A stretch of DNA of 64,000 nt from an uncultured Eudoraea sp. (GTDB lineage: Bacteria > Bacteroidota > Bacteroidia > Flavobacteriales > Flavobacteriaceae), in NCBI RefSeq assembly GCF_947258925.1, contig NZ_CAMYKG010000002.1, forward strand, positions 40,083 through 104,082, in the 5' to 3' direction. How positions within the stretch are numbered: position 1 is the first letter of the stretch; each line of letters opens with the position of its first letter. Below the pieces are notes generated by a model. The model did not search any database and was not told where the DNA came from. It saw only the letters and a program-made list of their open reading frames with translations. Below, one piece after another: positions 45,956-56,056 of this stretch. A program made the position numbers and the translations under genes.

Positions 45956-47278
45956 ATGAATATTCAGAAAGAGCAGATAGACGAGTTAAACGCGATAGTT
46001 AAAGTTGCTATTACAAAAGAAGACTATAGCGATAAGGTAGATAAAATTCTCAAGGATTATAAGAAACAAGCCAATATTCCCGGATTTAGAAAGGGTCAGG
46101 TTCCAATGGGACTAATCAAGAAGCAATATGGCAGGGCTGTTTTAGTAGATGAAGTAAACAAACTTCTCCAGGATAATCTTAACAAATATCTGACGGAAGA
46201 AAAATTAGATGTCCTTGGTAATCCACTGCCTAAGCAACAGGATAATTTTGATTGGGATACAGAAGATTTTTCATTCGAATTTGAGTTGGGTCTGGCTCCA
46301 AATTTTGAAGTTTCCCTCAAAACAAAAAAACCGGTAACGCATTATAAAATTGTTGCCGATAAGAAGATGATTGACGAGCAGGTAGAGCGCATAAGAAAAC
46401 AATACGGGAAACTGATTAGCAAGTCTGAAGTAGGAAAGAATGATGAAATTACAGGAACTTTTAGAAACGAGGATGAAGAAATAGATCACAAGTCTACGCT
46501 TGAAATGTCTAAAGTGAAAAGTAAAAAAGCACTGAATAGCCTTATTGGGAAAAAAGCAGGTGATACTTTGAGCATAAAAACAAAAGGACTCTTCAAAGAA
46601 GATTATCTTTTGTCTGGCGTTCTGGGGATAGCAAGGGAGAAAGCTGAAAAACTAAATATAGAAGTTAGTTTTACAATCGACGAAATAAATGAGAGAGAGT
46701 CTGCCGACTTAGATCAGGAATTGTTTGACAAACTATTTGGCAAAGACGCCGTAACATCTGAAAAAGAACTCAAGAACCGTATCAAGGAAGACTCAGAAAA
46801 ACAGTTTGAGCAGCAATCAGATCAGAAATTACTGAATGATGTGACCGAGCGACTTATTGAAACTATTAAGTTTGATCTTCCTGCCGGATTCCTTAAAAAA
46901 TGGATTCAGACTACGGGTGAAAAAACCCTTTCTGAGGAAGAGGCTAACGATGAATACGAAAAATCAGAGAAAGGACTACGCTATCAACTAATTGAAGGCA
47001 AAATCATAAAGGATAATAATATAGAAATTCAATTTGATGAGCTTAAAGAATTTGCCAAAGGGTTTATAAAATCACAAATGGCCCAATACGGTCAGTTAAA
47101 TCCACAAGAAGAAGAACTTGATACTATTGCAACCCGTGTTTTAGGCAACCAGGAGGAAGTTAAAAGACTCTCCGAACAGTTAATGAGTCAAAAACTTCTT
47201 GCCCTATATAAGGAAAAAGCAAATTTGAAGGAAAAAGAGGTTACCTACGATAATTTTGTCAAAGAGGTTTACGGGTAG
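45956..47278 (+). CDS. tig: Trigger factor
   Basis: The 440-residue ribosome-associated chaperone/prolyl isomerase has the N-terminal ribosome-binding signature region NIPGFRKGQVPMGLIKKQYG, a central FKBP-like part that is divergent (residues about 150-235) and a helical C-terminal domain. It lies directly upstream of clpP and clpX, the classical tig-clpP-clpX order, but is separated from clpP by a terminator. Confidence 0.94.
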   Translation: MNIQKEQIDELNAIVKVAITKEDYSDKVDKILKDYKKQANIPGFRKGQVPMGLIKKQYGRAVLVDEVNKLLQDNLNKYLTEEKLDVLGNPLPKQQDNFDWDTEDFSFEFELGLAPNFEVSLKTKKPVTHYKIVADKKMIDEQVERIRKQYGKLISKSEVGKNDEITGTFRNEDEEIDHKSTLEMSKVKSKKALNSLIGKKAGDTLSIKTKGLFKEDYLLSGVLGIAREKAEKLNIEVSFTIDEINERESADLDQELFDKLFGKDAVTSEKELKNRIKEDSEKQFEQQSDQKLLNDVTERLIETIKFDLPAGFLKKWIQTTGEKTLSEEEANDEYEKSEKGLRYQLIEGKIIKDNNIEIQFDELKEFAKGFIKSQMAQYGQLNPQEEELDTIATRVLGNQEEVKRLSEQLMSQKLLALYKEKANLKEKEVTYDNFVKEVYG

Positions 47279-47305
47279 TTTCAAAAATAAATTAAGTATC
47301 TTTAC

Positions 47306-47341
47306 GGTGCCGGAAAGCAATAATTTCGGCACCTTTTTTTT
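47306..47341 (+). terminator. Intrinsic terminator of tig
   Basis: GGTGCCG and CGGCACC form a stem extended by AAA/TTT pairing, followed by a run of eight T, 28 bp after the tig stop and 21 bp before clpP. Partial readthrough or a promoter near 47296 (TATCTTTA) would be needed for clpP. Confidence 0.88.
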
Positions 47342-47361
47342 AAAAAAATATCAGATTAAAT

Positions 47362-48042
47362 ATGGATTTCGGTAAAGAATTTCAGAATTATGCCATTAAA
47401 GACCAGGGTATAAATAGCATGTACTACGAAAATATCATACGCAGTATGTATCCGGTTAACATGACGCCAAACATTATTGAAGAAAGGCAATTGAACGCAA
47501 TTGCAATGGATGTCTTTTCAAGACTTATGATGGACCGCATCATTTTTTTAGGAACGGGCATTAATGATCAGGTAGCTAATATTGTTCAAGCACAATTACT
47601 CTTTTTGGCCAGTGCGGATTCCTCTAAGGATATCCAGATTTATATTAACTCTCCCGGAGGAAGTGTATATGCCGGACTTGGGATTTACGATACAATGCAG
47701 TTTATTAAACCGGATGTGGCTACCATATGCACCGGGATGGCCGCTTCAATGGCTGCCGTGCTTTTGTGTGCAGGAGAAAAAGGGAAACGCAGCGGCCTTA
47801 CCCACTCCAGGGTAATGATACACCAACCTATGTCTGGCGCGCAGGGTCAGGCAAGTGATATTGAGATTGCTGCCAATGAGGTACTTAAAATAAAAGATGA
47901 ATTATACCATATTATTTCCAAACATTCGGGTCAAAAGTTCGACAAAGTCTATGAAGATAGTGATCGGGATTATTGGATGAAAGCCGAAGAGGCAAAGTCG
48001 TATGGCATGATTGACGAAATTTTAGAAAGAGATAAGGATTAA
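47362..48042 (+). CDS. clpP: ATP-dependent Clp protease proteolytic subunit
   Basis: This 226-residue serine protease has the catalytic Ser in ICTGMAASMAAVLLCAG, His in RVMIHQPMSGAQGQ and Asp in DSDRDYWMKAEEAK. An N-terminal stretch of about 35 residues precedes RIIFLG-type core (DRIIFLGTGINDQ), common in Bacteroidota. It works with ClpX, encoded 96 bp downstream. Confidence 0.97.
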   Translation: MDFGKEFQNYAIKDQGINSMYYENIIRSMYPVNMTPNIIEERQLNAIAMDVFSRLMMDRIIFLGTGINDQVANIVQAQLLFLASADSSKDIQIYINSPGGSVYAGLGIYDTMQFIKPDVATICTGMAASMAAVLLCAGEKGKRSGLTHSRVMIHQPMSGAQGQASDIEIAANEVLKIKDELYHIISKHSGQKFDKVYEDSDRDYWMKAEEAKSYGMIDEILERDKD

Positions 48043-48138
48043 TTTCGACGAAATACGCATATTTATAGCGCTATGGGCTTAATATAATGAACCAAAATTG
48101 CTTTTGATTCGTTATTACATAGAAATCTAGCTAAAGTT

Positions 48139-49374
48139 ATGGCAAAGGAAAACTTGGAATGTTCTTTTTGTGGAAGAAAAAAACCAGAGACCAATCTATT
48201 GATTGCAGGCTTGGATGCACATATTTGTGATAGGTGTATTGAACAAGCACATGGTATTGTAGCAGAGGAATCTAAGCAATCAAAGAATGATGACTTGTCT
48301 TCAGAGCTTATTTTAAAAAAGCCTGTTGAAATCAAAAGTTTTCTGGACACCTATGTAATCGGGCAGGAAAGAACGAAGAAAGTGCTGTCGGTGGCCGTTT
48401 ACAATCACTACAAAAGGCTTTTACAACCGCATTCTAAGGAGGACGATATAGAGATTCAAAAAAGTAACATTGTCATGGTGGGCCAGACCGGAACCGGTAA
48501 AACTTTAATGGCTAAAACCATTTCAAAGATGCTGAATGTACCGTTGGCTATAGTTGACGCTACAGTACTCACTGAAGCTGGATATGTAGGTGAAGATGTC
48601 GAAAGTATTCTGACCAGACTATTACAGGCATCGGATTACAATTTAGAAAAAGCTGAAAGAGGTATAGTTTTTATAGATGAACTTGATAAAATAGCACGCA
48701 AGAGTGACAACCCCTCTATTACCCGGGATGTTTCCGGTGAAGGTGTACAGCAGGGATTATTAAAACTCCTGGAAGGAACTGTCGTAAATGTGCCCCCTAA
48801 GGGCGGAAGAAAACATCCGGATCAGAAATTCATTGAAGTAAATACCGAGAATATTCTGTTTATCGCCGGAGGTGCATTTGATGGAATAGAACGGATTATT
48901 ACCAAACGCCTGAATATGCAGGCTATTGGTTACAGCGCTGCAAAAAAAGAAGAAAGTTTAGACAACACCAATGTGCTGCAATATATTATCCCAAAAGATC
49001 TCAAAGAATTTGGGCTTATTCCGGAAATAATTGGTAGACTACCTGTCCTGACACATATGAATCCTCTGGATGAAAAAGCTTTAAGAGCTATATTAACCGA
49101 ACCCAAAAATGCTATTATAAAACAGTATGAAAAATTATTTGCCATGGATGGCATAAGTTTTAAAATTACTGAACAAGCTTTAGACTATATAGTCGAAAAA
49201 GCAATTGAATACAAATTGGGCGCCAGAGGTCTGAGATCTTTATGTGAAGCGGTATTTACAGATGCAATGTTTGAGATGCCCAGCAGCGATGAAACAGAAT
49301 TTAAGGTAACCAAACCTTACGCGGAGAATAAATTATCCTTTGAAACAATTAAGAAACTAAAGGCCGTTTCTTAA
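48139..49374 (+). CDS. clpX: ATP-dependent Clp protease ATPase subunit ClpX
   Basis: The 411-residue AAA+ unfoldase has an N-terminal C4 zinc finger ([23 protein letters not shown]), Walker A GQTGTGKT, Walker [32 protein letters not shown] and [13 protein letters not shown]. Its 3' end overlaps the convergent 49349-49915 gene by 26 bp. Confidence 0.97.
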   Translation: MAKENLECSFCGRKKPETNLLIAGLDAHICDRCIEQAHGIVAEESKQSKNDDLSSELILKKPVEIKSFLDTYVIGQERTKKVLSVAVYNHYKRLLQPHSKEDDIEIQKSNIVMVGQTGTGKTLMAKTISKMLNVPLAIVDATVLTEAGYVGEDVESILTRLLQASDYNLEKAERGIVFIDELDKIARKSDNPSITRDVSGEGVQQGLLKLLEGTVVNVPPKGGRKHPDQKFIEVNTENILFIAGGAFDGIERIITKRLNMQAIGYSAAKKEESLDNTNVLQYIIPKDLKEFGLIPEIIGRLPVLTHMNPLDEKALRAILTEPKNAIIKQYEKLFAMDGISFKITEQALDYIVEKAIEYKLGARGLRSLCEAVFTDAMFEMPSSDETEFKVTKPYAENKLSFETIKKLKAVS

Positions 49375-49915
49375 AACTAAGTCTGTTTTTTAATAAAGAA
49401 TCCAGTAAATTCATACATACTTTTTGGATTATACTGTCATCACTATATAATTCCCTGCCGAATCTAGGCATGATTTCCATATTAACATCCATTTCAGACA
49501 ACCATTCCGGAGAAGGTTTATCCTCCTGATATTCGCCATAAAGCAAATTAATCTTACAATCTGGCTTTTCTTTGAGTAAATGGAGGTTCAATGGAGATAT
49601 TGCCGTTAATGATTTCATCGGCAAACCGGATAAGGCCGCATTCCAGGCAACAGTACCACCGGCACAAAAGGTGAGATAATGGCTTTCTTCTCTTTCCTTA
49701 ATTAAAAGCTGAGCCGTTGCCGTATTCAAGCCTCCTTTGGTAAAGGCTTCATAGAGATCATCTGCCGAATTACTTATAAGATTTACATCGGAAAGTTTAC
49801 CGATATCATAAAATACAATATCAAAATATTGTTGCAAATAGCCCAGATACGAAGTAATCCACAAGCCTTTTTTTGCCCCCCACATGTCTGATAATACTAC
49901 CAATCTTTCTGCCAT
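49349..49915 (-). CDS. Alpha/beta hydrolase-like protein
   Basis: The 188-residue protein opens [20 protein letters not shown] and has a nucleophile-elbow-like segment [16 protein letters not shown] and [10 protein letters not shown] plus [12 protein letters not shown] strands, suggesting a small alpha/beta hydrolase fold of the kind found next to clpX in Flavobacteria. The elbow has Cys-Ala-Gly-Gly where a serine is usual in this fold, so the catalytic residue may be changed or lost. It overlaps the end of clpX by 26 bp in antisense. Function not known. Confidence 0.65.
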   Translation of the reverse strand: MAERLVVLSDMWGAKKGLWITSYLGYLQQYFDIVFYDIGKLSDVNLISNSADDLYEAFTKGGLNTATAQLLIKEREESHYLTFCAGGTVAWNAALSGLPMKSLTAISPLNLHLLKEKPDCKINLLYGEYQEDKPSPEWLSEMDVNMEIMPRFGRELYSDDSIIQKVCMNLLDSLLKNRLSFKKRPLVS

Positions 49916-50072
49916 AAAAGTAATGTTTATTAATAAACGGGTTAAGTTAGGAACCTCAATTTCATGAATAATGGTCTATTTGCATCATTTTTTTGTTCAC
50001 TTGATGCATTTCATCGATATAGTAGCTTAATTACTTGTATTATAAAGTTATTAGAAGGGGAATTATGAGCTT

Positions 50073-51590
50073 TTAACAGGTGTTCATTTCCAGTAATTCG
50101 TCCACATATACCCTATCATTAGATAATCGGGGAATTTTATGTTGACCTCCCAGTTTTCCTTTGGACTTTAACCAATCGTAGAAAAGGTCTTTTCTGGCGG
50201 CATGAACCTTTGGCATTTTTAAAGTCATACTATTATAGCGTTTGGCTTCATAATCAGAATTTAATGATTTAAGGGCATTATCCAACACTTCTGTAAAATA
50301 TTGAATTTCTTCCGGAGCTTTCCGAAATTCTATTATCCATTCGTGTGCTCCTTTTTCATTTCGAGACATAAAAACAGGAGCCGCAGTATAATCTATTATT
50401 TCAGCACCAGTCCTTTGGCAACTATTCTTAAGTGCTTCTTCAGCATTTTCAATGATGAGTTCCTCCCCAAATGCATTAATATGGTGCTTGGTTCTGCCTG
50501 TAATTTTTATCCTATACGGATTGGTTGAAGTAAAACGAACAGTGTCCCCTATTTTATAGCGCCAAAGTCCGGAATTGGTTGTAATAATAATGGCATAGTT
50601 CTTATTTACCTCTACTTCCCACAAAGGAAGTACTTTTTGATTTGGAAGACCATAGGTTTCCATTGGTATAAACTCATAAAAAATTCCATAATCCAGCATT
50701 AGTAATAAATCACTCGCGTTATTCCTGTCCTGAATGGCAAAAAACCCTTCAGAAGCGTTATAAATCTCGTAATACTTAAAACTTTGCTTTGGGAGTAGAT
50801 TATTGTATTGTTCCAGGTATGGATTAAAACTTACCCCGCCATGGAAGTATACTTCCAGATTTTCCCAAATCTCAAATAAGTCTTTCTTAGATGTTTCTTC
50901 CAATACTCTGTTCAAAAGAACTAACATCCAGGACGGAACACCGGCCAAACTGGTAACATTTTCACGTATGCTTTCCTGTATTATAGCATTCATTTTGGTT
51001 TCCCATTCACCCATCAAAGAAACTCTGCTACTGGGGGTACTGCTTAATTCTGCCCAAAATGGCATATTATCTATTAAAATGGCTGAAAGATCCCCAAAAA
51101 ATGTTCCATTATCCTCATATAGCTCCTTGCTTCCTCCTAAGCGAAGACTCTTGCCTGTAAATAACTGAGAATTCTCGTTATTGTTTAAATAGAGGCATAA
51201 CAAGTCCTTTCCAGATTTATAATGACAATCTTCCAAAGCCTCGGCACTTACGGGTATAAATTTACTTTTAGCATTAGTTGTTCCGCTACTTTTTGCAAAC
51301 CACTTAATGTTGGTTGGCCAGAAGATGTTTTGTTCCCCTCTTCTAGTACGTTCTATTAAAGGTTCCATTTCCTCATAGGAAATAATAGGAATACGTTCTT
51401 TAAAGGTTTGGTAAGCTTCAATTGACCCAAATTCATGTTTCCTGCCAATCTCTGTATCTTCAGCAATCCCCAGTAATTGAAATAAAACCTCCTCCTGCAC
51501 TTCACCGGGATACTTTAGGAAAAGTTCTATCTGGTGATAGCGTTTTTTCAATAACCACGACGCAATAGAATTAAATAAAGGTATCGGCAT
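50073..51590 (-). CDS. GH3 auxin-responsive promoter family protein (acyl-adenylate-forming type)
   Basis: The 505-residue protein matches the GH3 family: FKERIPIISYEEMEPLIERT, WFAKSSGTTNAKSKFIPVS (the ATP-binding SSGTT motif), YNASEGFFAIQDR, and GLWRYKIGDTVRFTS. In plants GH3 enzymes conjugate amino acids to hormones; bacterial members have unknown substrates. It is divergent from the DUF2797 gene and lies alone on its strand. Confidence 0.92.
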   Translation of the reverse strand: MPIPLFNSIASWLLKKRYHQIELFLKYPGEVQEEVLFQLLGIAEDTEIGRKHEFGSIEAYQTFKERIPIISYEEMEPLIERTRRGEQNIFWPTNIKWFAKSSGTTNAKSKFIPVSAEALEDCHYKSGKDLLCLYLNNNENSQLFTGKSLRLGGSKELYEDNGTFFGDLSAILIDNMPFWAELSSTPSSRVSLMGEWETKMNAIIQESIRENVTSLAGVPSWMLVLLNRVLEETSKKDLFEIWENLEVYFHGGVSFNPYLEQYNNLLPKQSFKYYEIYNASEGFFAIQDRNNASDLLLMLDYGIFYEFIPMETYGLPNQKVLPLWEVEVNKNYAIIITTNSGLWRYKIGDTVRFTSTNPYRIKITGRTKHHINAFGEELIIENAEEALKNSCQRTGAEIIDYTAAPVFMSRNEKGAHEWIIEFRKAPEEIQYFTEVLDNALKSLNSDYEAKRYNSMTLKMPKVHAARKDLFYDWLKSKGKLGGQHKIPRLSNDRVYVDELLEMNTC

Positions 51591-51669
51591 TTTTGGGTAT
51601 CTTTAGCTGCATAATTCTAACGACTAAAGTTAGTATTATTAAATGAATTTTTAAAAATAATCATGTTAC

Positions 51670-52464
51670 ATGCGTTACGAAGGAGTTTTACGTAAAATGC
51701 AGTCTGAAATGGGGCAACCTATTCAATACTATATGATATTTAACAACGACTTTATTAATGTCAATCAGGTATTGGACAAAGAACTGGAATTCAATTTTAT
51801 TAAATACCAGTGTTTGAATTGTAATGAAGACAACCCAATTTTCAGGCAGGGTTTTTGTCAAAGCTGTTTCTTTGAAACCCCTGCAGCCGGAGACTGGATT
51901 ATGCGACCAGAACTTAGTATGGCCCATTTAAATAAAGAAGACCGCAATTTAGAATATGAAAAAAAAGTACAATTACAGCCACATATTGTATACTTAGCAA
52001 ATTCCAGCAATGTCAAGGTTGGTGTTACGCGTAAATCACAAGTCCCCACAAGATGGATAGATCAGGGAGCACATGAAGCCATTGAAATTGTTGAAGTCCC
52101 CAATCGTTATTTAGCCGGAATTACCGAGGTAGCGTTAAAAGAGCATGTCAACGACAAAACCAATTGGCGTAAAATGCTAACAAATACTATTGAAGATGCT
52201 GACCTAGTTCAATGGAGAAATAAGCTAAGTAAATACATCCCGGAAGAAGCCAAAGATTATTTTATAGAAAGCAACCAGGAAACGCATATGGAGTTTCCTG
52301 TATTAAAATACCCTGAAAAAGTCAAAAGTCTTAATCTTGGAAAAACGGGGGAGTTTAAAGGGATTTTAAAAGGCATAAAAGGACAATACCTGATCTTTGG
52401 GGATAATACTGTTTTTAATGTTCGGGGAAATGAAGGCTTATATGTCTCATTGGAAGTTAGTTAA
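51670..52464 (+). CDS. DUF2797 protein
   Basis: The 264-residue protein has a treble-clef-like cysteine set (CLNCNEDNPIFRQGFCQSCF, residues about 50-70) and a central segment HIVYLANSSNVKVGVTRKSQ followed by VPTRWIDQGAHEAIEI and a later Glu (ITEVALKEHV). The YLA...VKVGVTR...RW...E pattern resembles a GIY-YIG nuclease core, which is an inference by eye. Function not known. The 3' end overlaps the convergent AsmA-like gene by 8 bp. Confidence 0.85.
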   Translation: MRYEGVLRKMQSEMGQPIQYYMIFNNDFINVNQVLDKELEFNFIKYQCLNCNEDNPIFRQGFCQSCFFETPAAGDWIMRPELSMAHLNKEDRNLEYEKKVQLQPHIVYLANSSNVKVGVTRKSQVPTRWIDQGAHEAIEIVEVPNRYLAGITEVALKEHVNDKTNWRKMLTNTIEDADLVQWRNKLSKYIPEEAKDYFIESNQETHMEFPVLKYPEKVKSLNLGKTGEFKGILKGIKGQYLIFGDNTVFNVRGNEGLYVSLEVS

Positions 52465-55207
52465 TTGAATCTTTATCTTTCCCGGAATCACCTGAACTTT
52501 TTTTCTTTCCTCCCAATATTCCGCCGAGGATTCCTTTAGCCGTTTTTGTTAGTTGATCTTCCTTTTGGAGTGTGTCTTTACCTAAACTTGCACTGTCTTC
52601 CTTTTCTGCCTTATTTGTCAGCACGTCTCCCAGCACATCATTTAATTTTACATTTTCAGTGCGCTCCTCACTCAAAGAGTCCTTTTCATTACCTTTAGAT
52701 AAAAGGCCTCCAAGCAATTCTCCGGCCTTCTCAGAACCTTTATTGATCATTTTTTGTTTTTGTACAGCCAGCAATCGTGAAGTTAGTTCCTTTATTGCAG
52801 TTGAAAGGTCTGTATTTATAACCGGCGCATTATAGGATCCCTTAACAGATGCCTTTACCGGGAGCGTTAAATTTTCCAGTTCTTTTTCGTCAATTTGTGC
52901 GATAAGCGAATTAAGTTGTTTGCCTAAATACTTGCGCGGGACCTCAATGTTTAAATTGTAATTCAGCTTTTTATCAAATGTATGACTACCATTCACAGAA
53001 ATAGCGATATCATCATATTTTACCGTAAATGGTTTTACATTTACCGTCCCATCTTCAAATGAAAAAATTGTTTTTAAGCCCTTTAACTTAAATTTATCCG
53101 CTTCGATAAAATTTAATTGAGAATTCAGGTTGTTTAAAATTTTCGCCTTTTCCGGATTTAATTCCATGGCCGTTACTTCTGCTAGTACATCTCCGGAGAT
53201 TGTATTCAAATCCGGGGTAAAATCATCTTTAAGGTTTCCCGAAATCTGTATAGACGAATTCAGGTTTCCTTTAAGTGCTGCTGCCATTGGTGCCAATACC
53301 CTGAAAAGTTCCAGGTTTTTAAAAGCATATTCTAAATCTAAACTGCTCATATCCAGTTCCATCGCAAAACCAGGTATTTTTCCTTTGGTGCTCGTAAACC
53401 CGTTCATATTGAGTGATCCATTATAAAATGATGACTGGAAATTGGAAAGAACTGCCTGCTGATCAGCAATTTTTATTTGCGCTTTAACATTTCTTAAATC
53501 CAGTTTGTCATAAATAACAGAATTTGCCCTGGCATCTATAGAACAGTTCAGAAATGCCGGAATTTCTATCTTTTCCGAAGTTAAATTAGTGCCTTCACTT
53601 GCTAATTCAGATTTATCTGCTCCCGATTTCACTGCGGCTTCTTTTGACATAAAATCGCTAAGATCAAAAGTGTTGGAATTCAATTTAAAACTACCGGCCA
53701 CCTTCTCATCATTAAACAAAAAACCTAAAAGGTTTTTAATTGTTCCGTCAATTTTAAAATCTGTTTTTCCGAGCTGTCCATTCAAATTCTTTATCAACAC
53801 CTGCTCCGGGAAAAACTCCATACTTGCATCGTGAATTTCCAGAGGCTGGGATAAATTTTCCGAACTGTATTCTAATTCTCTTACTTTTAAATGACCATTT
53901 AGAATGGTATTCTCATACCTTTCCTTTTCAATAGATTCCATATCAAAAGAGGCCGAAATATCAGCACCCAACAGACCTTTTAAATCTACATTCACGGGCA
54001 ACGGGTAAGCCTCCGCAATATTGCCAAGATCCATATTACATAATATATGCGAACGTACTTTGGTATTACCCAATAATTCTGTAAGCTTTGAGTTCAATTC
54101 AAAGCTATCATCTTCTATCGCAAAGGATGCCTTATTTATATCAACATACGTATCTTCGGCAAAACCGGAAGTATTTTTAATACTGAGGTCCATATTGATG
54201 TCCTTTATAGTTTTTGGTAAGTTGGGGTATTTCACAGAAGCATCGCTTGCATCGATCTGAATCGCAAATTTTGGAATATGTTCTTCGTCAAGAATACCTT
54301 CAAATTCACCTTCAATATTGAAAATTCCCGTGGTTTTTACATCCTTTATACTTTGAGTATAAACATTGGGAATAACTGCTAAAAAATTATCAAACCCTGA
54401 AGATGGGGTTTTAAATTTAATGGCTACTTCCTGCTTTTCATCCAAATTCCTGACGAATCCCTCAAACACCAATGGGAGCTCATTTATAAAGCCCTCGTTC
54501 TTTAAAAAGGAATAGGTATCCGTATTGAGATCAACTCCTAAGAGCGCTTGCAGCATAACACTTGTATTGTCCAAATAACGGGTTCCGTCTAATTCCAAGG
54601 ATACCAAAGCACTTGTTTGGGTATTTAATTCACTTATTTCCAAAGAAAGGTCTCCCCGGCCACTGTGTTCAATCTCTTTTAATTCAAGCAGCAAACCTGA
54701 ATTTAAGTCTTCATAACTAATTTCGGAATTCATCAACTGAAAAGATTCCAGACCAAAAGTAAAACCACCGGATGCAGTTTCATTTTTGGATTTTGTTTCC
54801 CTCCCTTTGGTTATATCGTAATTGGCATTTAACTGCTTATCAGTTTTCAGCTTCAATACGGCTTCGTCAAAGATCAGCTTACTAATGGTTATTGTCTCAC
54901 CAGCCCCTTTAAATATTTCTTTAATACCCATTTCTAAAGAAATAGAATGGGACCTAAAGAGCGTATCACCTTCAAACGGACTATTAGCTAACAAATACAA
55001 GTCCTGAATTTGAAGTTCTGCCTTCGGGAAACTTCTCAAGAGACTTAGGTTGACTTCGGAAAAATCCAATGTGCCATTAATGTTCTTATTTACATTGTTT
55101 TTAATGAGGTCACCAATCTTTGTCTCCAGAAAAAAGGGTACGGCAATCAGGACTCCCAATACAAGTAAAAGAAGGATGCCGGTAATTTTTAAAATTTTCT
55201 TTTTCAT
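52457..55207 (-). CDS. AsmA-like family protein
   Basis: This 916-residue protein has an N-terminal membrane anchor (ITGILLLLVLGVLIAVPFFL) and a long beta-rich body with AsmA features: SFPKAELQIQDLYLLANSPF near the N-terminus, FKIDGTIKNLLGFLF, and a C-terminal FTVKYDDIAISVNGSHTFDK and VKASVKGSYNAPVI. About 80 residues at the end are polar and Lys/Gly/Ser-rich. AsmA-like proteins are thought to bridge the envelope and move lipids. Confidence 0.88.
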   Translation of the reverse strand: MKKKILKITGILLLLVLGVLIAVPFFLETKIGDLIKNNVNKNINGTLDFSEVNLSLLRSFPKAELQIQDLYLLANSPFEGDTLFRSHSISLEMGIKEIFKGAGETITISKLIFDEAVLKLKTDKQLNANYDITKGRETKSKNETASGGFTFGLESFQLMNSEISYEDLNSGLLLELKEIEHSGRGDLSLEISELNTQTSALVSLELDGTRYLDNTSVMLQALLGVDLNTDTYSFLKNEGFINELPLVFEGFVRNLDEKQEVAIKFKTPSSGFDNFLAVIPNVYTQSIKDVKTTGIFNIEGEFEGILDEEHIPKFAIQIDASDASVKYPNLPKTIKDINMDLSIKNTSGFAEDTYVDINKASFAIEDDSFELNSKLTELLGNTKVRSHILCNMDLGNIAEAYPLPVNVDLKGLLGADISASFDMESIEKERYENTILNGHLKVRELEYSSENLSQPLEIHDASMEFFPEQVLIKNLNGQLGKTDFKIDGTIKNLLGFLFNDEKVAGSFKLNSNTFDLSDFMSKEAAVKSGADKSELASEGTNLTSEKIEIPAFLNCSIDARANSVIYDKLDLRNVKAQIKIADQQAVLSNFQSSFYNGSLNMNGFTSTKGKIPGFAMELDMSSLDLEYAFKNLELFRVLAPMAAALKGNLNSSIQISGNLKDDFTPDLNTISGDVLAEVTAMELNPEKAKILNNLNSQLNFIEADKFKLKGLKTIFSFEDGTVNVKPFTVKYDDIAISVNGSHTFDKKLNYNLNIEVPRKYLGKQLNSLIAQIDEKELENLTLPVKASVKGSYNAPVINTDLSTAIKELTSRLLAVQKQKMINKGSEKAGELLGGLLSKGNEKDSLSEERTENVKLNDVLGDVLTNKAEKEDSASLGKDTLQKEDQLTKTAKGILGGILGGKKKSSGDSGKDKDSIN

Positions 55208-55341
55208 ACGATTTAAAGCTCGGTCCGAATAGAACTAAAAAAAACAGGTATTAGTATACCTTTTATCGAAAACTTGAAAAACTAAAATGAAACGCCATTG
55301 GACCCTTGTATAAGGCCTAAAAAGAATTCTGAAAAACAGAA

Positions 55342-56052
55342 CTAGACATCGAGCTTTATTTCTTCACCAACCGCAAGTTTAAAACGTTTCCTGAAGAGAT
55401 GGACAAACAAATAAAGTAGGGGGGTATCCAGAAATGCAATGAAGATTTTGAAAATAACACCGCTAATAACCAATCCCTGGAACATCTTCCATGGTATAAC
55501 TCCAAAAATACAAAGTAGGCCCACCACAGTAGTCGTGTCTATAATCTGGGAGGAAAAGGTTGAGAAATTATTGCGTAGCCATAAATATTTTCCTTTTGTA
55601 AGTCGTTTCCAAAAGTGATAAATCGCTATGTCCACATATTGAGCACTCAGGTATGCAAGCATTGAGGCTAGTACAGCTAAGGGAGATAAGGCAAAAACAC
55701 TTCTAAAAACTGCATCGTCTACAGGAGACGATGGGATGGCCGGTGCAAGATCGGAAATCAGAATAATACCCATAGAAAAAAAGGAAGCAAAAATACCTGT
55801 AGTAACAATTTGATTTGCTTTCTTCTGTCCAAATATTTCTGAAATTAAGTCGGTAATCAAAAAGGTAATTGGATAAGGCAAAACGCCAACTGAAATTTCA
55901 AATAAAGGAGCACCAAATACGGTAACATCCCCAAAAGGATACCAAAAAAAGAATTTTTGAAAAATTAAATTTGAAACGACCAAGGACGTGATAAAGAGAG
56001 CCCCAAGATAAATATAGATCCTATATGCTTCCTTTCTGTCTTTGGGAGTCAT
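55342..56052 (-). CDS. Queuosine precursor transporter (YhhQ/VUT family)
   Basis: The 236-residue polytopic protein has about six transmembrane helices and the family motif FLITDLISEIFGQKKANQIV, plus AYLSAQYVDIAIYHFWKRLT and LRNNFSTFSSQIIDTTTVVG. It imports preQ0/preQ1-type bases for queuosine tRNA modification. It is 4 bp downstream of sppA, likely on one transcript. Confidence 0.92.
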   Translation of the reverse strand: MTPKDRKEAYRIYIYLGALFITSLVVSNLIFQKFFFWYPFGDVTVFGAPLFEISVGVLPYPITFLITDLISEIFGQKKANQIVTTGIFASFFSMGIILISDLAPAIPSSPVDDAVFRSVFALSPLAVLASMLAYLSAQYVDIAIYHFWKRLTKGKYLWLRNNFSTFSSQIIDTTTVVGLLCIFGVIPWKMFQGLVISGVIFKIFIAFLDTPLLYLFVHLFRKRFKLAVGEEIKLDV

Positions 56053-56056
56053 TAAT

